A DNA stretch of 64,000 nucleotides from Capniomyces stellatus. Its lineage: Eukaryota; Kickxellomycota; Harpellomycetes; Harpellales; Legeriomycetaceae. How positions within the stretch are numbered: the first letter of the stretch is position 1; each line of letters begins with the position of its first letter. A program made the position numbers and the translations under genes. Below the pieces are notes generated by a model. That model was not told the origin of the DNA, ran no database searches, and worked only from the letters and a program-made list of their open reading frames with translations. Of this stretch, positions 11,801 to 21,989 are shown one piece after another. The stretch is from contig LUVW01000027.1 of the NCBI GenBank assembly GCA_001661515.1, positions 356,067 through 420,066 of the forward strand. Reading direction: 5' to 3'.

Positions 11801-12118
11801 GTACTCATTAAGCACATCACACATCATTGAGTCCAGTATAGACACTATTTCAAGATTCCTTTCTTGTGGATACAAATGATTATACATTCCCTCTATCCCT
11901 ACTTTTAGATTCCCAATCGTGCACTCTGAACTTGTAATGTATATAAACTTCTTTGATATCTTTGGACTCTTGTTTGGATTAAATTGTCCCGGCTCCTCTG
12001 AAACTAAATTCACTCGTAGCTTCACTTTTTTGTTCTTACTAATATACACATTGCTAGTCAGCGGCGAGCTGAATATGTCCGGCTCGCTATTCATGTAAAT
12101 TGGCATTACTTTATCCAT
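8801..12118 (-). CDS. Net1/Dnt1-like nucleolar protein (Cdc14-binding N-domain type)
   Basis: Reads as 1105 residues from the ATG at 12118. The open frame extends upstream to about 12169 but without an earlier ATG. The only globular region is N-terminal. A first strand, KVKLRVNLV, is followed by KKFIYITS, a helix ending in MYNHLYPQERNLEIVSILD, then CDVLNEYTVKEVF. This order matches my memory of the beta-grasp-like N-domain shared by yeast Net1/Tof2 and fission yeast Dnt1, nucleolar proteins that hold Cdc14-type phosphatase and support rDNA silencing. The rest is disordered: a Lys/Glu/Gln-rich coiled coil, blocks of Ser-Ser-Glu-Glu and Ser-Glu/Ser-Asp repeats (likely casein-kinase-2 sites), a TNG repeat, and a basic C-terminus (KKQRRSTLLDM). 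Low-complexity acidic tracts also occur in Nopp140-like proteins, so the family call rests on the N-domain alone. Confidence 0.68.
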   Translation of the reverse strand: MDKVMPIYMNSEPDIFSSPLTSNVYISKNKKVKLRVNLVSEEPGQFNPNKSPKISKKFIYITSSECTIGNLKVGIEGMYNHLYPQERNLEIVSILDSMMCDVLNEYTVKEVFDESTTAYVLSSEQLGSNSLEQEKDEIIQESTDLGVNAGEKGEERKRKSNDENEKNDSSNGANKIELRNNKKVALASKTDVVGENGMDKQKQEQNRISLENQKRIEMERKKEQELKLKMNQEKKKQELENRKKKELENKKKRELDLAKKKMEMEMAKKKQEQDIENKKKELENRKKKQEQDIENKKKELENKRKELENNGVGKETTGITIDNIFPSMDKLDEIIKNHTMKNWTPKSATKNTEGKVVPISIPIPTPISTPISIPTPISLPIPIPILALTSTSILKPKTTKVLELEPKKTADKSKDIESAEAKEPIAESDSESSSEESSSEESSSEESSSEESSSEESSSEESGSEESETSTEAEKTTEAVIKTKTVQVAEKVQDKDLVAGTEKETNGQENSEGEIKIKLEPLTESETGSVSEPLVVLNQEVKPEVQPKIKEGSGSESESESESGSGSGSESESGSESESESESESEEEEGGIDELVENKPGINTSVNTINSTGDKNTIQPVTETKKSESGSESESESGSESDSESDSESGESESESESESESESELDFKAKLSSNIKLSTLGTLGTNSTSESDESIKKIKTEQEPLMDGQVVAADKGEVKTIQGQDIKLEANESSSEESGSSSEESESSSEESGSSSEESGSSSEESGSSSEESGSEESDSEDSGSDTATIISSNTPNEPKVELGKIKTTNQLHLKSNVTVEGTNGTNGTNGTNGTETLEVKKEPGTEPNTNINVDTNVDNADKKGLTGDKNSLVPLRSIKRAIKKHSLDNSDGMQKLALGTDTAANSLNKSFKLINSRFCITPLSELAKNKPFEELRRKAASVVVTRANSTFNSAPSSRNSPMHTPANPDSGNELDCPFSESESESESESESDSESESESISNSKPMSESGSSSTINSNVKHSLAGDSSDSGSDSDSEFESESSSTITAHIPSIKSATCIPKPSIKLKSPLSNQISIPPSNNPLDNRLSSRPIKKQRRSTLLDM

Positions 12119-13068
12119 TCTTAACCTTTCTCTTTTCAGTTCCTTGCTTTTAATCAAAGTATTAAACACCTAAGCCCCAATCCTCTACAATATACCGTTT
12201 GCTCTTTGCTCACAATTTCTACTCTACAATTAGCTACTCTAATTCTGTTTTCTTCTTCCTTTTTTCTTCTTGCAAAGCGTTATGATTATTTCTAGTTGAT
12301 GGACTAATTTAATCCAACACTCACGTTTGTATCTACACTTTAGCACTAATGTAGCAAATTGTAGTGTGATTGTTCTTTCAAATTCTTTAGGCTTTTGTCT
12401 AGAAATAAAAACAAAAGTATTGTTTTCTTTTCTTTTGGAGTAATTATCGAAAAATAGGCACAATCCTGGTTCAGTCAGCATATAACTTTAATTATCGTTG
12501 TATTTAATATTCCTCTTAAACCCCTCAAGCCTTGAAAAGACCAAGTCATCTATCTATTTGTTCAACATTATTTCCATTTTCACAGTAAAAATTTTCTTTC
12601 TTTTTTTCTTTCTTTTTTTCTTTCTTTTTTTCTTTTTTCCCCAGTATTTCCATTTTTACAATATTTTGATTGGAATATTTTGATCTTGATTTCGATTTTG
12701 ATTGTTACATTTTTTTTCGATTTGTGCAAGTGTTTTTTTTTCTTTCCAGTGTTTCTTTTTCTTTTTCCAGTCTCTTGAATTATTTTAGAACAGGCCAACT
12801 TGATAAATTTTAAGTGCTTGCTATTGTTTCCAACTCAACCAGCTCAACTCGGCTAATTCAACTAAATAAATGCAACAATATACTCTGCTGGCTACTTGCT
12901 TTGTAACGCAACCAGGCAAATATGATATTTGTGAATGTGTATATTGATATATGAATCATACATAAACATTAACTGAAAAAGTTAAAAGTCTATATAATTA
13001 TAGTCTAAGTATAGGTATAGATATATTGTTCAAACTAAAAAGAGTTCAAAAAAAACAGTATAGATATA
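12119..13068. other. Intergenic; possible minor open frame
   Basis: Region upstream of the Net1-like gene and downstream of secreted paralog B. A minus-strand 80-codon frame at 12239-12481 looks mildly protein-like and contains splice-like signals, but I could not build a gene from it. The rest is T-rich low-complexity sequence with TTTTTTTC runs near 12595-12640. Confidence 0.35.
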
Positions 13069-13536
13069 TTAATCTTTGTTGGCACCAACAGTCAGTGGGA
13101 TGGCTTCAAGGGAAGCTGATCCATAGATGGAGTCGAATTTGGCTTGGTAAGTTGTGGCCTTGTTCATGGCGTCAAGGATCTTGGTGTATCCTTTAACCCA
13201 TTCACCCTTGTCAACATCCTTGGAGTGATTGTATCTTACTGCAAGCGAGAACAACCATGTGATGTTGCTGACCTTGTCGTGGTGGACCTTGTAATTTGGG
13301 AAAAGACTCTTTCCCTTGCACTCTTTGGTGGTACCTTGCAAATCTCCCCAGATCATGGCCGCATCAACTGGGATTGTGTTGAACTTTTCCTTTTTGGCTT
13401 TGTTTACATATGCAATAAACGATGTATCATTCGATGTATCAACTCCACAGGATGCCCATCCCTTTGAATTGTCCTTGCATTCGAGCTTTCCAACGCAAAG
13501 TGTAGCCAATGTTGCCAAAACTAGTGAGAACTTCAT
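13069..13536 (-). CDS. Small secreted protein, paralog B
   Basis: A 155-residue protein with a signal peptide (MKFSLVLATLATLCVG) and a mature chain starting KLECKDNSKGWASC. It aligns along its whole mature length with paralog A at 6.6-7.2 kb: the Cys/Trp/Cys start, FIAYVNKA, a CKG motif, an aromatic WLFSLAVRYNHS stretch, and AKFDSIYGSASLEAIPL. It ends shortly after that motif, without the Ala/Pro-rich tail of paralog A. It has several N-glycosylation sequons (NDTS, NITW, NHSK). No known family is recognised and no function is assigned. The two copies have the same orientation and lie either side of the Net1-like gene, so they probably arose by local duplication. A likely TATA element lies about 200 bases upstream. 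Confidence 0.85.
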   Translation of the reverse strand: MKFSLVLATLATLCVGKLECKDNSKGWASCGVDTSNDTSFIAYVNKAKKEKFNTIPVDAAMIWGDLQGTTKECKGKSLFPNYKVHHDKVSNITWLFSLAVRYNHSKDVDKGEWVKGYTKILDAMNKATTYQAKFDSIYGSASLEAIPLTVGANKD

Positions 13537-13736
13537 TCTATTTTATTTTTGTCTGTATGCTTTGTTAAAGAGTGAGTTTGGATATTTGGGAATAATAAAG
13601 CTTCTATTTTATTATTCAACTATCTTAAAATATCTGTGGTTTATTTTTAATTGAAAGTGGAAAGGTAATCTAATTCTAACTTTGCTGAATGAAATGTAAA
13701 GTATAGTGTTGTTAGTAACGGAGGAACTTTGGTCTC

Positions 13737-13744
13737 TTTATATA
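13737..13744 (-). promoter_or_regulatory. Candidate TATA element for secreted paralog B
   Basis: The minus strand reads TATATAAA here, about 200 bases before the ATG at 13536. Position and sequence fit a TATA-type promoter with a leader of about 165 bases, but AT-richness makes chance matches common. Confidence 0.35.
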
Positions 13745-14111
13745 CAATTTGAAACCCCTTCGCTAAGCCAAAAAATGGAAAACCGCCTTACTTTGTTTAT
13801 TGATATTTTGTATAGTATAGAGCCCTCTGATCTGCCCACTATATCTCTACTATAACATTGCTAAACTTTGCATTATCGCCATACTATTCTCTTTGCTACT
13901 CTTGTTTTTACAGAGGGGTCCATTATTGCTTTTTGTATATTGCTTTTTAATTTACGGCTAAATGCGGTGATCACTAATTTGGTCCAATGCGCCCTAATCA
14001 CAAATCTAAATATTTCTGTAATATCTTTTAATTGCATTTCTACCCTATTGATAGTTTTCTTTTCTTCTTATGTTCTTTTTTGTGTTCTTTTTTTATTACA
14101 GCCCAAGTGTG

Positions 14112-14174
14112 AAGCCCCCCCCCCCCCCAAAAAAAACTNNNNNNNNNAAGCCCCCCCCCCCCCCAAAAAAAACT
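14112..14174. repeat. Duplicated poly-C unit around a 9-N gap
   Basis: AAG, 14 C, 8 A, then CT occurs immediately before nine Ns (14139-14147) and again immediately after them. An identical unit on both sides of a gap is the signature of unmerged overlapping contig ends. Confidence 0.92.
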
Positions 14175-15347
14175 TGACTTTGGCTTGGGACTAGCTCGTT
14201 TTTAATCTGTGTTTAATATAGTTGATATTTGCAATAGCGAATAAATCAGTTGTGACTTTTGATTCTCTAGCACATTCCTGCTAGTTTTAGTCTATATAAT
14301 TTCAGTGATCTCCAGTCGTGTAGTTTTGACTCTAGCAACCTAGTCGGAATATCATTTATTCATTTATCCATTGAATACTCGCCTTCAACTTCATTTCAAA
14401 ACAACCGTTTAAAATAAAGATAATAATAAGAATAAACTTTCTAATTTCAAAATAAATAAATAATATCATTCCAGACCAAGTTTAATAATCGTGGTTGGAG
14501 CTACTTGGCTAGGACCAAACCAAACCATATTTATATAAATGTGACAACAGTAATACCCAAAAGTGCGATATTAGTATTAAAATTGATTTCAAACTGTGAC
14601 CTTGCAAATTTGATCTAGGCCTGCGAGCTTTATTAAATACACAGACCCATTCCAATTCCAATATAAAATTGCGGATCAATTTTAAAACGCTTACAATAGT
14701 TCCAGCTGTCTTAATCCAATTGCCAGTAAAGCCTTTTAATTAAAAATAACTTGGATTAGTTGAAAAGTAGCTAGAATGGGCCTTTTACTCGAATAATGCA
14801 AAAATAAACCTCAGTATTAGTAGCTGTAAATCACCTTTTTAATTCTGAATATTTTATTTACTTAATTTATTTATTTATATAGTTAATTGAGTACTTAATT
14901 ATTTAATTAAGTGGTTTATCAGCAAAAGAATCAGCATAGCAAAAATTTCTGATTCTTCTTTCATGTTTTCCATCTTACTTGCCAAGCCAAATGGACCAAC
15001 TAAAAACAAAAATAGGCTGCAGAGCTTCGATAATGAAAAGGACTACAGGATACCATGACAATACTATGTAGCAATAGAAACGCAGAGCTTAGTAATAATA
15101 TGGTAGAGGATTTATGACAAGTGCTAAAAAATAGTAAAAAAGCAACTGCTAAACACTAGACCACAAATGTTTAAACACATACACTTTACTGTTTAAATTT
15201 TATCAAGTATGGCCAAAGAATCAAAGTCAGAGAAACAAAGTCAAAGCCAAAACTAATGTTAAAATAAAGTTTATTAGCTCGAATTAACCTCCCCCCATGA
15301 ACATGTTTTTGTAATTTGAGAAGTTTGGATAAAGTGAAAAAAATGAA

Positions 15348-17654
15348 TTATAAAGAGTATCTCCAGTTAACATCGGACTTATTGATTGTATGAGAGTCGT
15401 CATGCGAACCGTCTGCTGCGGATTTGTTTGCTTTTTTGTTTTTGATAGTGAAGAAGGTATACACTGTGAGTGAAAGACAGGCTGAAAGAGCAAATAAGGC
15501 AGCTACAATTCCGTGGCCAGATTTGAACTCTGGGGCATCGGTTTCTCTGTAAATCTGAGACCCCAAGAATCCAGCAAGACCACCCAACATTATAGTCATA
15601 GCACTGCCAACACTCTTTTTGTTGCTTTCAAATGTATTGTTTGTCATCCAGTATGAAGCCAGAGGCATTGTTGGTGCCAAAAAGAAGTTTGCCATTGCCA
15701 GCAGAACAAGCTATTGGTGTATAAATATATAGATTAAATACAAATACAAATACAAATACAAATACAAATACAAATACAAATACAAATACAAATACAAATA
15801 CAAATACAAATACAAATACAAACACAGATACAGATACAAACACAAATACGGGTGCATAAAAGTTATTGCAAGGCCAGATTAACCCAAACAATAATCGAGT
15901 CAATGCAACAATAAACTAACACAGTGGAAATGGCGAAAACAAAGTAAGAAATGTAATAAAAGTTACCTTGAATGTTGATGAACCGGCAAAAACTAACCCA
16001 ATATAGCAAGCGGAGGCACAGCTAGCGTAAAATGCCAGCAGTAAGCCAATTCTAAAACGTTTGTAAAAGTTTGGGATAAACACAGGCATGATTTGACTGA
16101 CAAATCCGCAGGCTGATGGGATTGAGCTGTAGATCTGAGCCTGGGTGGAGGTGAATCCCATCTCCTTGATAACTCTTGGGCCAAAAATAGCCTGTGTTGC
16201 TCCACCAACAACACCAAAGGCAAAGATCAGGCTAAAAGCCCATAACTTCAAATCCAGCAGTGATTCAAGGTTTTGTAAAGCAGTTGGTTTTTTCTCGTCC
16301 ATTCTCGTTTGGTCAATAGTAAACAGCTTCTTTGTCACTTCAAGCTCCTGACTTGTTATATGCTTTGAGGTCTCGGGGTAATCTAATTCATTAGATTAAG
16401 ATGCTATTTAGTCGGATTATGTCTAATATGGCTTCAAGCCTGCCTTTACTTTGTGTGGCAGTTAAGGTATAACTTGGTTGTTTTTTTTTACTTACTGCTG
16501 ATCAAGAAAAATGAAAGTATTCCGATAAACACGGTAAACCCTCCCTCGACAATAAAAATGTACTGATATGACTTGAGACCCCCTCCTATTTTAGCCAGTG
16601 CGGCGGCAATTGGGCCTGCAAATATCCCTGCAAAAGTTCCTGCTGAAAAGAAAATCGAGATTCTTTTTCCTCTTTCGGCATTTGGATACCAAAAAGATGA
16701 ATAGAATATAAATCCAGGCACAAATCCGGCTACGTGGAAATTTATATTAAATCAAGATTTAGTTTTGTCATCATTTATCACTCATAATTTATAGTTTGCC
16801 ATTCATCGTTTATGAATCACCGTTTATGAACCATAGTTTATTGATTGAGGCTTTGGAGTTTTCTGATTAAACGCGACGCCCAAAGTTCTCAGCAGTTCTC
16901 AATACTGGTAGATTGTGGTTATCGCTTAGGAATAGAAACGAGCATTTACCTTCAAACGCTCCAAGGAACAGCCGCATTATAACAGCGTCCGTGTAGTTTT
17001 TTGCAAAAGCCATGCATATACAAACTGTTGCCCACAGAATTGAGATAATTGGAAGCCACAGCTTGACGCCAATTTTTTGAAGAAGCATTGTTGATGGGAT
17101 CTCGCAGCAGACGTAAGCTATGTTTTTGGTACACATTTGATTATTTGGTGCTTAGTTGACTCGTCATTTGTGCAAAAATTAGACTATAAAATCATGTTCC
17201 AATGTAACAACTACTTCACTTACTAACAAAAAGCGACGACGCGATCCAGTTGAACTCTCCAGGCTTCAGGTTGATAGCCTTTCCAAACCCTTCTATGTTT
17301 GCGTTGCCTAAAAGTTATGCCGTAGTTCAATCAAAAAAAAATACAAGTTAAGATCATGTTGTACCTCAGCAGAAGAATAAAATAAAATAAAAAATATTTT
17401 GTTTTCAAGTCTATCAGTCAATATAAATTCTCGCGATTCAGTCTGAAAAGCTTGACCTTGCGTAAGTATGAGTATGCAAAAGGTGTGGTTTATTTACCAA
17501 TGTTGTTTCTGTCCATAATGGCAAGCCAGTACAATATGCAATACACAGGCAGAATCATCAGATCGGCCTTTCTTAGATAAGCGGAATATATCCTGTTCTC
17601 TTCAGGGGTCAATTGGACCTCAGCCGTCACGTCTTTTCTATCTTTAATACTCAT
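15348..17654 (-). CDS. Major facilitator permease, Dal5-like anion:cation symporter
   Basis: Six exons on the minus strand: 17498-17654, 17224-17307, 16950-17117, 16496-16729, 15967-16382 and 15348-15710. Phases match throughout and the product is 473 residues, normal for the family. Signatures include DRNNIGNANIEGF after the first helix (family pattern D-R-x-N-I-G-N-A), CCEIPSTMLLQKIG at helix 2, RLFLGAFEG at helix 4, FWYPNAERGKRIS before helix 5, and DYPETS-like NYPETSKH in the central loop. Fungal members import organic anions such as allantoate, nicotinate, pantothenate or small peptides across the plasma membrane. The substrate cannot be told from sequence alone. The start is the ATG at 17654, giving MSIKDRKD; a longer open frame upstream lacks an ATG. 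Intron 5 holds a hexanucleotide array. Confidence 0.9.
15735..15846. repeat. Hexanucleotide array (AAATAC)n in permease intron 5
   Basis: About eighteen tandem copies of a 6-bp unit, with CACAGATA variants at the right end. It lies entirely inside the fifth intron of the permease gene. Confidence 0.95.
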
Positions 17655-20137
17655 TGTTCTTATTCTTTCTATTTCTTTCTTTTGCAAGGTTATGTTTGAA
17701 TATCTTTATCAATGGCCGTTCCTAGCTTTATATTTCCGTTTTGGATATTTAGGCGTGCACTTTATTTTTATTAACAATTATTAACAGAATTATTATAGCT
17801 GATTGTAATGATGCGAAAGGAATTGATTTAAAATTTAGCCAGCCAGTCCTGACCCCTTTATTTTATACTAATCTAATAAAATCAATCCATAAAAAGTAGT
17901 TTTGCTCAGAAGGGAAATAAAATCAGGAGTAAATGAAACGCTCAACTTTATTTTCTACTTAAGCTAGTGTTTTGTTTTCCCATTGCTGGCATTATACATC
18001 TATTATTGATTTGAAGCTAGGACATATTGTCCGATAAGGGTGACCTGCCTATACTCACAAACTTCATTGCTCTAGTTAAAAATATGCAATGTACAAAAAT
18101 AACGCGTAAAAAAAAAAAGAAGAAATTTTTTTATCGCTACTATTTGACTGGACTGATCAAAATTAGATATGTTACTTTTTCGTTTATTTTATTTTTTGTA
18201 AACAAATTTGCCAGCCATTTTGTCAGATTGAACAACCCTGTTTAAAGCCAATAATCTACATTTTACCAATCTCTAATTTTGCTCGCGAATAAAATAGCAG
18301 AGTTTTTTTTTGTAAATTGATGGGGTTTTGTTGTGCTGCTTTATTTTTATAAATTTGATTCCATTGATTAATGTTCTAAAATTCTAAAAGTCCAAGTCAG
18401 AGATATCAACAAGTCTATATTTACATCTACGGCCCAGTTGGGCATACAAACTTGGATCCTTACTTTATACCAAACCAAAAGTTTGGCTAAACATAAGCAA
18501 GCTTATCTACGTTCTATTTTTATCAGACACTCAAGTGTGTCATATTCTGCTTTCTTAATCGATTAGCAGTTTATATTGGATCAGTGGGCTACTTTCGCAT
18601 GATCAAGTTTTCCTATTTAAATATGTAACAGCTAAAGCCGAGCTTGGTTCGGATGTATACGTGAGGGTGAGGGGAAAACCAATGTGTAAACCATTATCAT
18701 TTAAAATATGAGATACGAGATAAGCAATGAGCAATAAGATTGGTAAAGGATAATAAATGTGTAAAAGTATGAAAAGCTCAGTAAGTAGTAGTGCTGTTAA
18801 GACTATGTTCTACGACTCGGTCTTGTATCTATAATCTGGCCATTTGACTATATTGTAAGAAGGCATATACTTTTGTTCAGAAACAGATAACTGGTAAAAT
18901 GGCTTTCAGGTTTACTAATATAACAATACTTGACAATAGAAAAACTAAACCTGACAATAGGAAAACAATACTTGACAATAGAAAAACTAAACCTGACAAT
19001 AGAAAAACAAAACTTGACAATAGAAAAACAAAACTTGACAATGGAAAAACAAAACTTGACAATAGAAAAATGGAACATGACAATAGAAAAACGAAACAAT
19101 TAATTTCAATAATAATAATAAAAACGAAATATATAACAATAAAAAAAAAACGAAACTTTATTCATCAATATCGAAAAGAGATTAGAAAACTTGATTTTAT
19201 TTCATTTTATTGGATTAGGCCAGATGTTTGCAAATCGAAAAACAGTTGTTAGTGGAGCGCTTCAGACTGCTAATTGGTTAAAAGAGCTAAACATGCGATT
19301 TTCTTTTCCACGCAAACTTTGATAGAATTGCCGATCCTCATCCAATGGTGAACATGGTTCTATTCGCCCCAAGCTAGATCGCAGAGTTCAAGCAAACGAC
19401 ACCAGCTCTTTAGGGTTTATTTGCTGCTTGAACCAAAAATAGCAAAATAAAGTGAAACAGTAAAACAGAAAAACAAAGTAAAAAAAAACTCCAAGATACA
19501 AACAAAATATACAAACAGATCATACAAACAAAACATACAAGCTGGGAATATCCCGAGCCTGGATAAACGGCGCAATATGACATACAAAGCTAAACGAGTA
19601 GGAAACATGGCGAGACTTACTGCCAAAAGAAATTCAAGCATGGATTGTTGAACAAAAAAGGGTTAACTATCCAACGTATACTTGGTTGTTTCTTTTGGTA
19701 AATACGTGGATTGCCTTTATGTAGTTGTTGATAGTGACACTATTTTTGAGTTGTTGTTTTTATATTGGGAAAATCTCTTGATTTAAGCTTTTGTATCCCG
19801 TAATTGTCCTGATTTTAATATAAAAAGTAATTGTTTTGGATTTTATTCTTTTATATACATTTTTTTTGATTTGATTTTTTTTAAAGGTATTACAAACGGT
19901 TAATGTATCATGTTGTAGTGATAGCAGAAAAATAGTATATATTTTGATATCTTTAAGCTTGCTTTTCTTGAACACCGCTAATATATATGTTCAGTGCCTC
20001 CTTTTTCATTTAAGAAGACGTACTATTCCGTTATTCTTGGTTACAACAGAACTCATGCTTTGTATATTAACTTTAATAAATCATTGAAAATAACAACAAA
20101 ACACCATCAAGCTACAACGCCAAGCACAGTTAGTATA
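17655..20137. other. Intergenic with minisatellite
   Basis: About 2.5 kb without a credible gene. It holds a 21-bp minisatellite at 18927-19096. The remainder is AT-rich; a short stretch at 19250-19430 is less AT-rich but shows no coding or tRNA-like structure that I can recognise. Confidence 0.45.
18927..19096. repeat. 21-bp minisatellite, about 8 units
   Basis: Tandem units of the form ACTTGACAATAGAAAAACAAA with base substitutions but constant 21-bp length. Both strands stay open across the array (DNRKTK repeats forward, FSIVKFC-like repeats reverse), a consequence of the length being a multiple of three. Coding is unlikely. Confidence 0.93.
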
Positions 20138-21246
20138 ATGAGCAAACCTAGCAAGGCCCTGATACTTTTCGTTTTGGTGACGCTGCTTTCATTTGCAACG
20201 GCCTTTGCCGCCTCATCAGTTGGAGGGCTTGAGGTTGGAAAAGAAAGAGATTTGGATTTAGAAGAGATTAGTAAGAATGCAAGTAAGTACATCAACATAT
20301 CGCTTTCTGCGTATCGCAAGTATCAATGCTTTAGTAAAGCAACAGAGTCGGGTTTGAATCTTGGATCAATAATTGATTCAATTCAGTATTGCGCAACTAA
20401 TGTAGACTTGCTTCAAGGGATTATTAAGGGTGTACGGATAGCAATAATTGTGCTTGCCTCTCTGATGATTGGCATCGGAATACTACTCACATTCTTTGGA
20501 CGCAGACTGGTAAAAGTTGTGATGTTTTTGACTGGATTCACGTTCTTTGGTAAGCAGCACAGATTAACTTTGTTTGAAGCGTACAAGGAATCACAAATAA
20601 AGCCGTGAGCCGAGTGATACGAACACCAGATGCTAATGGCGAAAGCGATTGGTATATATAAATAGGATTAATTACTCTAATTGCCTGCTTCTATGCGAGA
20701 ATGCCAACCGAGGACGAGAGCACTCGAACAATAGTATATCTGGCAGTGTCAGGGGTTATAGGGATAATAGGTGGGTCGGTGTTGGTTTGGCTCAAGAAGA
20801 CCGGGCTGTTCTTTATTGGAGCCTCGGGAGGGATATCATTTTCAATTTCAGTTATATCCATGTCGCGTAAAGGATTTAATTTGTCATGGGCCAGGGCAAT
20901 GTTTATGTTTGTCAGCGCACTTACTGGAGGAGTTTTGGCGATTTACTTTGAGCGACCAGTAGTAATTATTTCAACGTCGCTTTATGGAGCGTTTTGGGTT
21001 ATTGTTGGTATTGACATTTTTGTCAACACAGGATTCATAATGTCATTGATTGTGTCATCAATAAATCCTGGCACAAACTTTGAACTTGAAGGAGGAGCCA
21101 TTGCGATGTTCTGTGGGCTTGTAGCGATGACAATAGCTGGTATTTTGGTGCAGTTTTTGCTGACATCAAGAAAGCCTAAAAAAGAGGAGATTGACTTTGA
21201 AAAGCAGTCAATGCATAGTAAAGACAGTCACAGCATATTAAAGTGA
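20138..21246 (+). CDS. TMEM198-like membrane protein, copy 1
   Basis: Exons 20138-20549 and 20666-21246 give 330 residues. An N-terminal signal peptide (SKALILFVLVTLLSFATAFA) is followed by a short lumenal segment and about seven hydrophobic helices. The TFFGRR motif after the first membrane helix, ARMPTEDESTR in the next loop, and YFERPVVIISTSLYGAFW match two other genes in this window and my memory of the TMEM198/TM7SF3-like domain. Animal TMEM198 is linked to Wnt receptor phosphorylation; no fungal role is inferred. The cytoplasmic tail starts TSRKPKKEEIDF. A GTAAGT string at 20283 sits exactly where copies 2 and 3 have an intron. Splicing 20283-20342 would be in frame and remove 20 residues, so the first exon may be two exons. 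Confidence 0.85.
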
Positions 21247-21989
21247 ACGCTTAATTTATTTATTTTTTATTGAAATTTGAAAGCTTAATTTATTTATTTT
21301 GTTTTTTTTATTGCACTTGGTGCGGTCATTTCAGTTTTTACAGCGAGTTTTTATTATTATTATATATAGCTTATTTATTTATTGCAAGCTTTACAGCGAA
21401 ATAATAACGAGTAATTAAAGTGAGTTTGGTGGAAAGGAAAGAGATGGAGTGGGGATGTAGGTTATATGTATAGTTTAATTGATGTTTGTAAGTAACTGAT
21501 AATTCAAGAACATGGAATAGGGAATAAGGAATAAGGAATAAAGGATAAGGAATAAGGAATAAGGAATAAGTAAATAAGGAAAATAAAATTGAATTAAAAG
21601 GAATGTTGTGGAAAGAAAAAAAAAAGAAAAAGACAAAGTAAGCGTTAAAATAAAACAAGACCAACAAATCAAAAAAGAGAAAAATAATTGAGTTGATCAA
21701 AAGGAAAAAAGAAAAGAAAAAAGATAAATAGAAATTAAAAGGAAAAAAAAAAAGAAGGCGGAATTTTACAAGAGAAAAAGAAATATTAAAAAAAAAATAG
21801 TAAAAGTTGGGAAATAAAAATAAAAATAGAAATAGAAAGAGGAAGAGATTGAAGAATTTAAAAGCAGAGTTTGGATCAATAAAGAGAAAACAAAAAAAAG
21901 AAAGACAGAAGGAAAGGGAAAGAAAAACAGTAAAAGTAGGGAAAATATAAAGTAAAGATATATTAGGGTAATTATAAAAGGGAAATATA
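21247..21989. other. Polypurine leader region upstream of TCP1
   Basis: From about 21480 to 21985 the plus strand is almost entirely A and G, including GGAATAA-type tandem runs near 21520-21580. It ends just before the TCP1 start codon. The long minus-strand open frame overlapping it is a low-complexity Phe/Leu/Ser artefact. Confidence 0.7.

Larger units (their letters stand above)
13537..15347. other. Intergenic with poly-C tract and gap
   Basis: Contains the upstream region of paralog B, a poly-C tract with an N gap (14115-14164), and about 1.1 kb of AT-rich DNA leading to the permease 3' end. No gene or RNA recognised. Confidence 0.45.
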
